DNA of 64,000 nt from Intestinimonas butyriciproducens (GCF_016901775.1 NZ_JACJKW010000001.1:124001-188000), one strand, 5' to 3'; positions 46,850 to 56,052 are shown, counted from the stretch's first letter. The notes: generated by a model from the sequence alone, not told the origin. Program-made: numbers and translations.

Positions 46850-46984
46850 TTTGTTATTCCCCCCGGAATATATTTTCTTTTTCCCCTGCAAAAGGACAAA
46901 AGTATAAAAATGCAAAAAAAGTATATCATGGCGGTGAACAAAGGGCAAGAAATTCCAGCAAAACAGGGATATTTTTGCATGGAT

Positions 46985-47020
46985 CAAAAAAATTCCCCAG
47001 GCGGCGCACCGCCTGGGGAA
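46985..47020 (-). terminator. Terminator of the SLH protein gene
   Basis: A perfect 12-bp stem (TTCCCCAGGCGG with its complement, loop CGCA); leftward it runs into seven Ts. Confidence 0.9.
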
Positions 47021-47042
47021 AATAATGCAGGGAAGAATTTGA

Positions 47043-49223
47043 TCACTGAGCGTCGGCAAAGCGCACCAGCATGGTGGCGGCTTCGGCCCGGGTGACCGAA
47101 TTGAGGGGATTGAGCTTGCCTTCGCTGCCCTGGAGCACGCCCAGGCCCACGCAGTATTCCATGGCATCCTGGGCCCAATCGGACACCGAGGTGCTGTCAG
47201 AGAAATCGGTGAGGGCCGAAGAGGGCTCTTCCGGCGCGCCGCTGTATTGATGCAGCATATAGGCCAGCTCCTGCCGGGTCACCAGGGCATTGGGGTCCAG
47301 ACTGGTGCTGTCCATGTTGGCCAGAATCCCCTTTTCATAGCACCAGATGGCGCCGTTTGTATACCACTGACCCGCAGGCACATCGGTAAAGGGATTGTCG
47401 ATGGTCACCTGGGGAGAGCCGGCCATGCGGTAGAGTACCGTAGCCAGCATGGCACGGGTCATGGTGCCGCCGGGGGTAAAGGTGTTGTTGCCGGTGCCGT
47501 TGAAATAGCCCCGGTTTACGCAGGTGTTTACATAGTCCTTGGCCCAATGCCAGCGCATATCGGTGAAGGGAGTGTCATAGATGGTGGAGCCCATCAGGTC
47601 ATAGGCGCACACCGAACGGTAAGAGGTGTTGAGAATGACCTCATATTCCCCATCGCCGTCCACATCCTTTACAGCGGGAGCTGCTTTGACGCCGTTGGTC
47701 TGATAAGCGCCCAGATAGCCGGGATATTCGGCGGGCAGCTGGGTGCGGGAGATCAGCTTCAGATCGCTGTCCAGAATATACAGCGAGCCGTTGACGCCGG
47801 TGTTTTCGCTGGTGGTATCATGGTTGGGGTTTGTGATGCTGTCGGTCCAGGAGCCAAAGATGATCTCCTTTTTGCCGTCGCCGTTGATGTCCACGCAGAC
47901 AGGCTGGGCAGCATATTCGGCAATGGTAGAGGTGGTGGCCGGCAGAGTAAAGCTCTTCATGGTCTGATCCAGGGAGAAGCAGTAGAGTTTGCCGTCAAAG
48001 GAATTGAACAGGATCTCTTTGTTGCCGTCGCCGTCCAGATCGGCGGTGACAGGCTCGGGCAGCACAAAGGAGGAGCCGGAGTTCTGGCAGTCCTTGATGC
48101 GGGAGCCCAGGTTGACGGGAATGGTGGTCCAGTCAAAGCCCTTTTCGGTGTTCTGATAGCGGGTGCGGTCGCCGTTGAAAACGGCCACGGACATGCACAG
48201 GCTGTCCAGCCAGAAGGCGTTGGAGATGGAGTTGGTATCCATGACGATACCGGTGACCACCACTTCGTTCTTACCGTCGCCGTCCAGGTCGTCGATCACC
48301 GAGCCGGCATGGCCGAATTCCATGCACAGACGCTCTTTCATATCCACTTTGCCCTGGTCGGTATCCCAGCCCCGCTGGGCCACGGTTTTTTCATGGTCGT
48401 AGTCGATATAGGTGCGCACAGAGCCCCAGGGGCTGTCGCCGAAGGTTTCGGCGTCGGCCATAATAAGGGAGCCGTCCAGTTCAAAAGCCTGGATGCACCG
48501 GTTGTCGGTGGGAGCAATGATCTCCGGCAGGCCATCGCCGTCGATGTCACCGGTGGAAATGCCGTTGGCAAAGATGCCGTAGCTTTCTGCCTGATCCTGC
48601 TGGTCGGGAGAAAGCTGGGGCCAGTGGGGGAACAAAACGCCGTAGCAGTCATAGACCCACACAGAGGCCTCGGAGTTGACGCCGGCGCCTACTACGATCT
48701 CGCAGGTGCCGTCGCCGTCAAAGTCGTCCACGGCCAGAGAACGGATAAAGCTGTCCACTTCCAGATACTTGGGCCAGCCTTTCTTGAAATAGCCGTTGTG
48801 ATCCAGCACAGAGATGAGATTTTTGTGGGTGGAGATGATTTCCACATAGCCGTCGCCGTCGATGTCCTTCACCACGGGAGAGCACCAGGCGCCGGAATAA
48901 TGGGCGGAGGGTTCGCTGTTATAGGGGGTGGAGCGGTCTTTGCCGGAGTCTACCTGCCACAGAGTTTTGCCACTCTGGGCGTCGGTGACGGTGATGGCGA
49001 AGGACACGCTGACCACTTCGTCCCGGCCGTCCTTGTTGATGTCGGCCACCACCGGCTCAGCATAGTAAGCCAGGTTGGTATATTTGGCATGGGCCGCGCC
49101 GGAATAGAGATACTTGGCTTTGACCGACACAGATGAGGCGGCCTTGGCCGGAGAGGGACACAGGGAAATGCAAAGCACCCCTGCCATGAGCCCGGCTGTC
49201 AGCCGGGAAAGGGCTTTTTTCAC
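47043..49223 (-). CDS. Secreted FG-GAP repeat protein with SLH anchor
   Basis: A 726-residue surface protein. A signal peptide (residues 1-29, ending PSPAKA-A) is followed by a beta-propeller of FG-GAP/VCBS repeats with at least eight Ca-binding loops of the form D-x-(D/N)-x-D-G (DINKDGRDE, DIDGDGYVE, DFDGDGTCE and so on). Residues about 540-726 are three SLH domains (AKDYVNTCVNRGYFNGT, GQWYTNGAIWCYEKGIL, AQDAMEYCVGLGVL) that bind secondary wall polymer. The start is GTG at 49223 with GGAGGAAGG upstream. Role likely adhesion or polymer binding on the cell surface; the ligand is unknown. Confidence 0.9.
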   Translation of the reverse strand: MKKALSRLTAGLMAGVLCISLCPSPAKAASSVSVKAKYLYSGAAHAKYTNLAYYAEPVVADINKDGRDEVVSVSFAITVTDAQSGKTLWQVDSGKDRSTPYNSEPSAHYSGAWCSPVVKDIDGDGYVEIISTHKNLISVLDHNGYFKKGWPKYLEVDSFIRSLAVDDFDGDGTCEIVVGAGVNSEASVWVYDCYGVLFPHWPQLSPDQQDQAESYGIFANGISTGDIDGDGLPEIIAPTDNRCIQAFELDGSLIMADAETFGDSPWGSVRTYIDYDHEKTVAQRGWDTDQGKVDMKERLCMEFGHAGSVIDDLDGDGKNEVVVTGIVMDTNSISNAFWLDSLCMSVAVFNGDRTRYQNTEKGFDWTTIPVNLGSRIKDCQNSGSSFVLPEPVTADLDGDGNKEILFNSFDGKLYCFSLDQTMKSFTLPATTSTIAEYAAQPVCVDINGDGKKEIIFGSWTDSITNPNHDTTSENTGVNGSLYILDSDLKLISRTQLPAEYPGYLGAYQTNGVKAAPAVKDVDGDGEYEVILNTSYRSVCAYDLMGSTIYDTPFTDMRWHWAKDYVNTCVNRGYFNGTGNNTFTPGGTMTRAMLATVLYRMAGSPQVTIDNPFTDVPAGQWYTNGAIWCYEKGILANMDSTSLDPNALVTRQELAYMLHQYSGAPEEPSSALTDFSDSTSVSDWAQDAMEYCVGLGVLQGSEGKLNPLNSVTRAEAATMLVRFADAQ

Positions 49224-49287
49224 AATACCTTCCTCCTTATACCATTTACAAAAAATTAAAATCCCTTTGATTAACAATATAAACCCA

Positions 49288-49320
49288 ACCCCCGGTTTCG
49301 TCAAGGCGAGAACCGGGGGT
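49288..49320 (-). terminator. Inverted repeat after pnuC
   Basis: ACCCCCGGTT with AACCGGGGGT, a 10-bp perfect stem with a 13-base loop, downstream of pnuC. The following T-run is poor, so termination is only probable. Confidence 0.5.
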
Positions 49321-49378
49321 CCGTTTGTAAAAAACTTGATAGGGCGATGGGAAGTGTTTTCTTTTGTTTTCTGTTCGG

Positions 49379-50134
49379 TCAATGAGAGGCAGGAGAAAAG
49401 GCCTCTTCCTGCTTTTTCCGGCGGGAGCGGGTATACAGCAGCCATTTGCCGAAGCCATAGCAGGTGTTGACCAGCATGGCCGCCACGGTGATCAGCATGA
49501 TGTAGCTGCCTGAGATGATGTACAGGGCGGTGTAAAGCAGCAGGGTGACAAACCAGGCATACCACTGCTCGGTGTAGCGGAGCAGGAGCAGAATGCCGTT
49601 GGCGATGCCGCAGGCACTGGCCAGAGCGTCCAGGAAGGAGTCTTCGGCGCCGGGGATCATCTGGATCAGCTGCCCCACCACCAGGCCAAAGAGCAGAATA
49701 CCGGCGATCACCAGAATATCCTGTTTCCAGCTCAGGCGTTTGACCACAGTCAGCTCCTGCTGGACTTCATCGGGATGGCGCTTCCAGCGCAGGAAGCTGA
49801 TGATGTCGATGGGGATCCAGAAAGCTACGGTGATGATGGCGATGGTGTACCAGCCCAGGGCTATGCACAGCACCAATTCGGGGATCTCAATGAAAAACAG
49901 ATCCACCATAAAATTCAGCTTGCTCTGTTTGGAGATCAGAAGCTCGCACACAGGATTGGCCAGAACAGCAATCACCGAGCAGACCACCACAAAGGAGTTG
50001 GACATATCCTCCAGCATCATGTGGGGCAAAAACACAGTAAAGCCGATGGTCAGAAGCAGCACTACCACAAGATAGCCGATCTGATAGGGGGTAAAGCTTT
50101 TGAGAAATGTTTTGAACTGGGATGAAGTGTTCAT
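49379..50134 (-). CDS. pnuC: PnuC-like nicotinamide riboside transporter
   Basis: A 251-residue membrane protein with about seven helices. The segment LLRYTEQWYAWFVTLLLYTALYIISGSY resembles the PnuC pattern in which aromatic residues line the substrate path. PnuC imports nicotinamide riboside or related vitamins by facilitated diffusion. The N-terminal part is atypically long. Vitamin specificity (B1, B2 or B3) is not certain. Confidence 0.78.
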   Translation of the reverse strand: MNTSSQFKTFLKSFTPYQIGYLVVVLLLTIGFTVFLPHMMLEDMSNSFVVVCSVIAVLANPVCELLISKQSKLNFMVDLFFIEIPELVLCIALGWYTIAIITVAFWIPIDIISFLRWKRHPDEVQQELTVVKRLSWKQDILVIAGILLFGLVVGQLIQMIPGAEDSFLDALASACGIANGILLLLRYTEQWYAWFVTLLLYTALYIISGSYIMLITVAAMLVNTCYGFGKWLLYTRSRRKKQEEAFSPASH

Positions 50135-50159
50135 GAAAAAGCGTCCTCTCTTTTGATTT

Positions 50160-50957
50160 TTAAAGGGAAAGCCAGCGGCTCAGCCGGGGAAAGGCACGCA
50201 GGCAATTCTGATAATAGATGGCGTCAAAAGTCTCCGGCGGGAAAATCTTCTCGATGGTCTCGTCGTATTCCTCCAGCTGACCAAGATGGAGGGGCGGGCA
50301 GAAGTCGGTACCATAGAGGAACTGTTTCCAAAGCTCCGGCTGGGACAAAAGGGCCTGGCGGAAGGTATAGATGGCTCCCTGCACATCGTTTCCCTCTTTG
50401 GTGCCGGTTTCATAGGCGCCGGACACATCGGTGAACAGGTTTTTGTGCCGGTGCAGAAGGGCGGCGCACTCCATAAAGCGGGGATCATCCATGTGGGCAA
50501 TGATGAAGTTTACCTCCGGGAAACGCTGAGCCGCCAGGGCGATGTATTTGGCCTGGGAGCCTTCCATGTCATTCTCCGATGGCAGGATCAGAGAGCAAAG
50601 GCCGGTGTGGAAGGTGACCGCCAGCCGGTGCTGCCGGGCAAATTCATAGATGGGGGTCATTTTTTCGTCGCAGGCTCTTCCCTTCTGGTAGGTCAGGTAG
50701 ACTTTGAGACCCACTACCTTCCACTCATCCAGATGGGGTACCAGCTCACGGAGCTGAGGGGGGATGGGGCGATGGAGATCCACACAGGGACACAAAAAAA
50801 GCCGGGGATCGGAAAGCACCGTCTGGATACACTGGGGATTTTCCATCAGACTGGAAGGCAGCTGCATCACCAGGGCAAATCCCTGGGTACGATGGAAGTA
50901 TTCGTCCCGGATGGCCGGGGAAATGATGTGAGTGTGACAGTCGATTCTGGGGCGCAC
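50160..50957 (-). CDS. Amidohydrolase family 2 (TIM-barrel metal hydrolase)
   Basis: A 265-residue protein with amidohydrolase metal ligands: DCHTHI at the N-terminus (HxH), a Lys in KVVGLKVYLTY, His in VTFHTGL, His in FIIAHMDD and Asp in YGTDFCPP. Family members are decarboxylases or hydrolases; the substrate is unknown. GTG at 50957 is preferred, with AAGGTG six bases upstream; GTG at 50966 is also possible. The tRNA-Leu gene is transcribed just upstream in the same direction. Confidence 0.85.
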   Translation of the reverse strand: MRPRIDCHTHIISPAIRDEYFHRTQGFALVMQLPSSLMENPQCIQTVLSDPRLFLCPCVDLHRPIPPQLRELVPHLDEWKVVGLKVYLTYQKGRACDEKMTPIYEFARQHRLAVTFHTGLCSLILPSENDMEGSQAKYIALAAQRFPEVNFIIAHMDDPRFMECAALLHRHKNLFTDVSGAYETGTKEGNDVQGAIYTFRQALLSQPELWKQFLYGTDFCPPLHLGQLEEYDETIEKIFPPETFDAIYYQNCLRAFPRLSRWLSL

Positions 50958-51010
50958 AGAAAACACCTTTCTTTCCTTTTGGCAGCAAAGATATGGGAGA
51001 AAACCGCAAA

Positions 51011-51044
51011 AAAAGAGCCGGGGCAGCAATGCCAAGGCTCTTTT
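51011..51044 (-). terminator. Terminator of tRNA-Leu
   Basis: AAAAGAGCC pairs with GGCTCTTTT around a 16-base loop that itself contains GGCA/TGCC; Ts follow leftward. Confidence 0.8.
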
Positions 51045-51131
51045 TGGTGCCGCTGACCGGGATCGAACCGGTACGGTCAAAAGACCGAGGGATTTTAAGT
51101 CCCTTGCGTCTGCCTGTTTCGCCACAGCGGC
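51045..51131 (-). tRNA. tRNA-Leu (anticodon TAA), CCA encoded
   Basis: An 87-base tRNA. The acceptor stem GCCGCTG pairs with CAGCGGC, the anticodon loop is CTTAAAA (anticodon TAA), the long variable arm GGTC-TTTT-GACC marks a class II tRNA, and the T arm reads ACCGG-TTCGATC-CCGGT. A discriminator A and CCA are encoded. Confidence 0.96.
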
Positions 51132-51300
51132 AGAAAGCAGAAACCAGCAATTAGTATAGCACGCCCTGCCCTTTCCCGTCAAGAATGGGGAAAACCGAGG
51201 ACAGGAGGCCTGGATGACCGATGTTGCCCCTTTTTCCTTTTGGCCTGAAAAAGAAAGGGGGTTTTGCCGAAAGAAAAAAGGGAGGGTTTCCCCTCCCCTT

Positions 51301-51657
51301 TTATGACCGGTCCCGGCTTTTGAAGATCAGCGCGCCGATCAGAGAGAACACCACGGCAGCGGCAATGCCGCCGGCGGTGGCGGTGAGCCCTCCGGTAAAG
51401 GCCCCCAGAAAGCCCCGTTGGGCGATGGCTTCCTTTACCCCTTCGGCCATGGTGTAGCCAAAACCCAGAAGGGGCACAGTGGCTCCGGCCCCGCCGAACT
51501 TCACCACCGGCTCATAGAGACCGATGCCGGTAAGAATGACCCCCAGCACCACAAAAGTCACCAGAATCCGGCCGGGAGTCAGCTTGGTCCGGTCGATGAG
51601 CACCTGACTGATGGCGCAGATCACCCCGGCGGTGAGAAAGGCTCTTACATATTCCAT
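51301..51657 (-). CDS. spoVAE: Stage V sporulation protein AE
   Basis: A 118-residue membrane protein of the SpoVAE (SpoVAEb) type with four helices and the FGGAGATVPLLGFGYTMAEGVKEAI motif. It is part of the SpoVA channel that moves dipicolinate into the forespore and out at germination. It overlaps the end of spoVAD by 13 bases. Confidence 0.95.
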   Translation of the reverse strand: MEYVRAFLTAGVICAISQVLIDRTKLTPGRILVTFVVLGVILTGIGLYEPVVKFGGAGATVPLLGFGYTMAEGVKEAIAQRGFLGAFTGGLTATAGGIAAAVVFSLIGALIFKSRDRS

Positions 51658-52661
51658 TTTTCATCGGCCTCCAAACAAACAAGATGACAGATCCCAGGGA
51701 TGCTCTGCCCCTGGTTGCAGGAAGTGGGACTGAGAAGGGCGCCGGTGCCGCAGAACAGCACCTTGCGGAAAATCCCCTGCTCCATGGCTTTGAGGATATA
51801 GGAACAAAGCACTGCTGCCGAACAGCCGCAGCCCGAGCCGCCGGCGTGGACATCCTGGCTGCCGTCATAGAGCAAAAGACCGCAGTCGTCATAGGTGGGG
51901 CGCATATCGATGCCGTCCCGCTGAAACAGATCGATGACGATCTGATGCCCCACCTTTCCCAGATCCCCTGTGACGATGAGATCGTAGTGAGAAGGTCCGG
52001 TATGGGTGTCCTGGAAGAAGCGGCGGATGGTCTCGTAGGCCGACAGGGCCATGGCGGCGCCCATGTTGGCCTGGCTGGTGACGCCAGGGTCTGCGATCCG
52101 GCCGGGGGTGGCATGGGTGATGCGCACTCCCATGCCTCCCTTTTGCAGCACCACCGCCCCGGAAGCAGTGGCCGTCCACTGGGCCGTCTGGGGCCGCTGG
52201 CCGCCGTATTCCAGCGGATAGCGGTATTGCCGTTCGGCGGAACAGAAGTGGGAAGAAGTGATGGCGCAGGCCGTCTGCTCAAATCCGCTTTCCACCAGGC
52301 AGGAGGCCACCAGCAGCCCTTCCGCCATGGTGGAGCAGGCCCCGTACAGCCCCAGGAAAGGCACATTGGTAGGCCGCAGGGCAAAGGTGGTGCCGATGCA
52401 CTGGTTGAGCAGATCGCCGCCCAGGATGCACCCCAGCTGGGAAAGGGGCAGATGGGCTTTGGAAAGAGCCCGCTCCAGGGCCATGGACATCATCCGGCTT
52501 TCGGCTTTTTCCCAGGTTTGTTCTCCAAAGGTGTTGTCGTCGCTGATATAGTCAAAATCCCGGGACAGAGGGCCTTCTCCCTCCTTCTTGCCTACCACCG
52601 AGGCGTAGGAGAGCACCCGGGGCGGATCCTGAAAACAATAGGTGTTCCCTGTTTTTTTCAT
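51645..52661 (-). CDS. spoVAD: Stage V sporulation protein AD
   Basis: A 338-residue thiolase-fold SpoVAD protein, which binds dipicolinate and works with SpoVAC and SpoVAE in the spore inner membrane. The FLGLYGACSTMAEGL and SGCGCSAAVLCSYIL stretches match the family. The ATG at 52661 follows GGGGAGGGAAT. Confidence 0.96.
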   Translation of the reverse strand: MKKTGNTYCFQDPPRVLSYASVVGKKEGEGPLSRDFDYISDDNTFGEQTWEKAESRMMSMALERALSKAHLPLSQLGCILGGDLLNQCIGTTFALRPTNVPFLGLYGACSTMAEGLLVASCLVESGFEQTACAITSSHFCSAERQYRYPLEYGGQRPQTAQWTATASGAVVLQKGGMGVRITHATPGRIADPGVTSQANMGAAMALSAYETIRRFFQDTHTGPSHYDLIVTGDLGKVGHQIVIDLFQRDGIDMRPTYDDCGLLLYDGSQDVHAGGSGCGCSAAVLCSYILKAMEQGIFRKVLFCGTGALLSPTSCNQGQSIPGICHLVCLEADEKWNM

Positions 52662-52674
52662 ATTCCCTCCCCCT

Positions 52675-53112
52675 TTATGCAAAAATATAATAGAGCAGGC
52701 CGTAGATCACCGAAGCCGTCAGGCCGCAGGCCAGCACCGGCCCGGCAATGGTGAACATCTTGACGCAGGTACCCAGCACCAGTCCTTCGGTTTTGTATTC
52801 CAGGGCCGGGGCGGCGATGGAATTGGCAAAGCCGGTGATAGGGACAATGGTGCCCGCTCCGGCGAACTTGGCGATTTTGGGATAGATAGCCAGATCGGTG
52901 AGCAGCACCCCCAGAAAGACCAGGATGATGGAAAGGGATGCTCCGGCTGTCTTTTCATCCAGGCCCTGGCTCAGCAGAAAGTTGCGAATGGCCTGGGCCA
53001 GAGTGCAGATGGTGCCCCCTGTGACAAAGGCCAGAGAGGCATCTTTCAGCAAGGGCGAGGGCGGGGAAGCTTTTTGATAGAGCTTTTTATATTCCTGATT
53101 GGTAATATCCAT
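52675..53112 (-). CDS. spoVAC: Stage V sporulation protein AC
   Basis: A 145-residue membrane protein with four helices and the SpoVAC stretch KFAGAGTIVPITGFANSIAAPALEYKTEG; proposed to be the mechanosensitive channel part. It is the first gene of the operon. The ATG at 53112 begins MDITNQEYKKLY after GAAAGGG. A sigma-G-like promoter lies upstream. Confidence 0.95.
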   Translation of the reverse strand: MDITNQEYKKLYQKASPPSPLLKDASLAFVTGGTICTLAQAIRNFLLSQGLDEKTAGASLSIILVFLGVLLTDLAIYPKIAKFAGAGTIVPITGFANSIAAPALEYKTEGLVLGTCVKMFTIAGPVLACGLTASVIYGLLYYIFA

Positions 53113-53156
53113 GAAAAAACCCTTTCTGCCGGCGCACCGGCTTGTTTTCTTGCCGG

Positions 53157-53185
53157 TAGTATATGCCGGAAAAGGGTGATCATAC
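53157..53185 (-). promoter_or_regulatory. Candidate sigma-G promoter of spoVAC-spoVAD-spoVAE
   Basis: Minus-strand GTATG (53181-53185) and TATACTA (53157-53163) with a 17-base spacer. Compared with the B. subtilis sigma-G consensus (GHATR and CATWHTA) only the first base of the -10 differs. It is 45 bases upstream of spoVAC, as expected for a forespore gene. Confidence 0.65.
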
Positions 53186-53212
53186 AAAAAAGTGGCCAAA
53201 GGCCACTTTTTT
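53186..53212 (-). terminator. Terminator between recG and spoVAC
   Basis: AAAAAAGTGGCC pairs with GGCCACTTTTTT around AAA. It abuts the candidate sigma-G promoter. Confidence 0.9.
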
Positions 53213-53232
53213 GATGGGGAAAGAATGGGTTT

Positions 53233-55263
53233 TTATTGCCGGGCCCGGTGAAAAAGCTGCTTCACCTTTTCCAGCAGAAGAGGATGGGAAGAAAGATCCG
53301 GATCCTGCCGCAGCATCTGTTGGGCCGCTTTCTGAGCAGCCTGCAAAAGGGATACATCCTGGGACAGATCGGCGATTCTGAACTCCGGCAGACCGTGCTG
53401 CCGGTCGCCGAAAAAGTCTCCCGGCCCCCGCAGCTTCAGATCGGCTTCGGCAATGCGGAAGCCATCGTGGCACTTTGTCATCACCCGCAGCCGCTCCTGC
53501 GTTTTGGCGCTTTTGCTGGCGGACACCAGCACACAATAGGACTGGCGGTCTCCACGGCCCACCCGGCCCCGCAGCTGGTGGAGCTGGGAAAGACCGAACC
53601 GGTCGGCATCCTCCACGATCATCAGGGACGCCCGGGGCACATTGACGCCCACCTCGATCACGGTGGTGCTCACCAGCACCTGGATCTTTCCCTGGACGAA
53701 ATCCTCCATCACCTGCTCCTTTTCCCGGCTTTTCAGTTTGCCGTGCATCAGGCCGATGGATACCTGGGGGATCCGCTGCTCCAGTGCCTTGGCATAGGCC
53801 ACCGCCGATTGCCGCTCGTCCTCCCCTTCTTCGGTTTCGATGAGAGGACAGACGATGTACACCTGTCCCCCTTCCTGCACCTGTTTTTGAATAAAGGCAT
53901 CCAGCCGGGGGCGATAGCTGGGGGGCACGGCGTAGGTCTCCACCTGCTTGCGTCCCGGGGGCAATTCGTCCAGCACCGATACCTGTAAGTCCCCATAGAG
54001 CATCAGGGCCAGGGTGCGGGGAATGGGCGTGGCGCTCATCACAAGAGAATGGGTGTCCGCTCCTTTGTCCCACAAAAGCTGCCGCTGCTGCACGCCGAAG
54101 CGGTGCTGCTCATCGGTGATGGTCAGGGCCGGACGGCAAAAGACCACATTGTTTTCAATGAGAGCGTGGGTGCCGATGAGAACCGAGATCTCCCCTTGGC
54201 TCAGTTTTTCCAGCATGGTTTCCCGCTGCTTTTTGGGGGTGGAGCCGGTGAGCAGGGCGCAGGAAATGCCGCATTGCTCCATCAGAGGCTGAAGGGATTC
54301 GTAATGCTGCCGGGCCAGAAGCTCGGTGGGAGCCATCAGCGCCCCCTGCATTCCGTTTTTGGCAGCCAGCCACAGACAGGCGGCGGCCACCATGGTTTTG
54401 CCGCTGCCCACATCCCCCTGCACCAGGCGGCTCATCCGTTTGCCTCCCGTCATGTCGGCAAAGGCCTCGTGTACCGCCCGCCGTTGGGCGCCGGTGGGGG
54501 AAAAAGGAAGAACCTGATAGAAATCCTCCGGTGGATACCAGGTCAGCCTGATTCCCCGGGCGGTGATATTCTGCTGCCCCATCAGCTGCAAACCGCAGGC
54601 AAACTGAAAAAATTCCTCAAAAATCACCCGTTTCCGGGCCTTTTCCAGCGCCTCCTGGTGGATGGGATAGTGGATGTTTTCATAGGCATAGCGGATGTGG
54701 CACAGATCGTATTGCTGGCGGATGTCCTCGTCCAGGCTTTCGGTGAGCTCGTCGGTATACTGGACGGCCTGGGAGGTGGCCTGGAGCATCAGCGTGCGGG
54801 AAAGGCCGCCGGTGAGACGGTAAACCGGCAGCAATCGCCCGGTGATCATCCCCCGTCCTGCCGGTTCAAATTGGGGGTTGGTCAGCTGTTTTTTCAGCAG
54901 CGTCCCTTCGATTTTGCCGAAAAAGGCGTATTCCTCCCCCTGGCGCAGCTGAGAGCTGAGATAGGGCTGGTTGAAATACACCAGATCGATCTGGCCGCTT
55001 TCATCAAAGGCCCGCAGCTTGGTGATGCTCAGCCCTTTGCGGATCAGCCGGGTGGAAGGGGGCTGGGCCACGGTGGCCAGAATGCAGCAATTTTCCCCCA
55101 CAGGGGCCTGGGCAATGGGATAAAAGCGGCTGCGGTCCTCATATTCTCTGGGAAAGTGCTCCAGGCAGTCCCCCAGGGTGAAAAGGCCCAGCTTGTGAAA
55201 AAGCTGGGCCTTCTTTTCTCCCACACCCCGCAAGGTGCGGATATCGTCTGTGAGATGGCTCAT
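53233..55263 (-). CDS. recG: ATP-dependent DNA helicase RecG
   Basis: A 676-residue superfamily 2 helicase that remodels stalled forks and branched DNA. A wedge domain with an OB-fold starts the protein; helicase motifs include QGDVGSGKTMVA (I), TDEQHRFGVQQR (II), and a GRVGRGDRQSYCVL (VI). It is eight bases after lexA in the same direction, so it may respond to LexA. Confidence 0.96.
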   Translation of the reverse strand: MSHLTDDIRTLRGVGEKKAQLFHKLGLFTLGDCLEHFPREYEDRSRFYPIAQAPVGENCCILATVAQPPSTRLIRKGLSITKLRAFDESGQIDLVYFNQPYLSSQLRQGEEYAFFGKIEGTLLKKQLTNPQFEPAGRGMITGRLLPVYRLTGGLSRTLMLQATSQAVQYTDELTESLDEDIRQQYDLCHIRYAYENIHYPIHQEALEKARKRVIFEEFFQFACGLQLMGQQNITARGIRLTWYPPEDFYQVLPFSPTGAQRRAVHEAFADMTGGKRMSRLVQGDVGSGKTMVAAACLWLAAKNGMQGALMAPTELLARQHYESLQPLMEQCGISCALLTGSTPKKQRETMLEKLSQGEISVLIGTHALIENNVVFCRPALTITDEQHRFGVQQRQLLWDKGADTHSLVMSATPIPRTLALMLYGDLQVSVLDELPPGRKQVETYAVPPSYRPRLDAFIQKQVQEGGQVYIVCPLIETEEGEDERQSAVAYAKALEQRIPQVSIGLMHGKLKSREKEQVMEDFVQGKIQVLVSTTVIEVGVNVPRASLMIVEDADRFGLSQLHQLRGRVGRGDRQSYCVLVSASKSAKTQERLRVMTKCHDGFRIAEADLKLRGPGDFFGDRQHGLPEFRIADLSQDVSLLQAAQKAAQQMLRQDPDLSSHPLLLEKVKQLFHRARQ

Positions 55264-55271
55264 GGGAACAC

Positions 55272-55862
55272 CTAGCTGTGGTACTGGCGGTAGACTGCCA
55301 CCACCAGCCCCAGAATCTGAGCGTTGTCCCCATCAATGGGGTCATAGGCAGGGTTTTCCGGCAGCAGGCGCACATGGCCATTGGATTTGTCCAGCCGTTT
55401 GACGGTGGCTTCATCCTCCAGCATGGCCACCACGATGGCCTTTTGATCGGCGGTGTCCTGGCGGCGGACGATCACATCGTCCCCATCCAGAATGCCGGCT
55501 CCGATCATGCTGTCACCCCGGACCCGCAGGGCAAAATATTCCCCGCTGTGGTATTCAAAGGGGATATAGCCCAGAATGTCCTCCTGCATCAGGATGGGCT
55601 GGCCGGCGGTGACCACCCCCAGCACCGGGATCTTTTTTACACCGGTAGGGTGGTTTTTCAGGGTAATGGACCGGGTGCGGCCCTCGCCCTTGTCCAAAAA
55701 TCCCCCTTCCTGCAAGATTTTCAGATGGGAGTGGACGGTGGACGGGGAGCGGAGCCCCACCGCCTGGCAGATCTCCCGCACGGCGGGAGGATAGCCATTT
55801 TCATCGGTATAGCGGGAGATATAGTCCAGAATCTTCTGTCGCATGGGACTGAGTTTTTTCAT
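55272..55862 (-). CDS. lexA: SOS repressor LexA
   Basis: A 196-residue repressor with an N-terminal winged HTH (YPPAVREICQAVGLRSPSTVHSHL) and a C-terminal S24 self-cleavage domain. The cleavage site Ala86-Gly87 (VVTAGQP) and catalytic Ser118 (GDSMIG) and Lys155 (EATVKRL) are present. The start ATG follows TTGAGGTGATCCC. Its promoter carries a LexA box, so it is autoregulated. Confidence 0.96.
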   Translation of the reverse strand: MKKLSPMRQKILDYISRYTDENGYPPAVREICQAVGLRSPSTVHSHLKILQEGGFLDKGEGRTRSITLKNHPTGVKKIPVLGVVTAGQPILMQEDILGYIPFEYHSGEYFALRVRGDSMIGAGILDGDDVIVRRQDTADQKAIVVAMLEDEATVKRLDKSNGHVRLLPENPAYDPIDGDNAQILGLVVAVYRQYHS

Positions 55863-55904
55863 GGGATCACCTCAAGGGACGGCTTATGGCATAGAATTAT
55901 ATAT

Positions 55905-55944
55905 AGTATACCATAAAACACAGGATAGGGCAAACATTTGTTCC
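55905..55944 (-). promoter_or_regulatory. lexA promoter with LexA (SOS) box
   Basis: Minus-strand TTGCCC (55928-55933) and TATACT (55905-55910, extended TGGTATACT) have a 17-base spacer. A LexA box GGAACAAATGTTTG (55931-55944) matches the B. subtilis SOS consensus CGAACRNRYGTTYG at 13 of 14 bases and overlaps the -35. The lexA-recG operon would be induced by DNA damage. Confidence 0.8.
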
Positions 55945-56052
55945 GATATATGGTAAAAAACCTTTGGGAGGCACAGAGAATCCAGCTTCGGCATATGCTG
56001 TCAGTGTAATGGTTTTGGGGCCTGGGACAGGACTGCCCCGGATCCATGAAAA

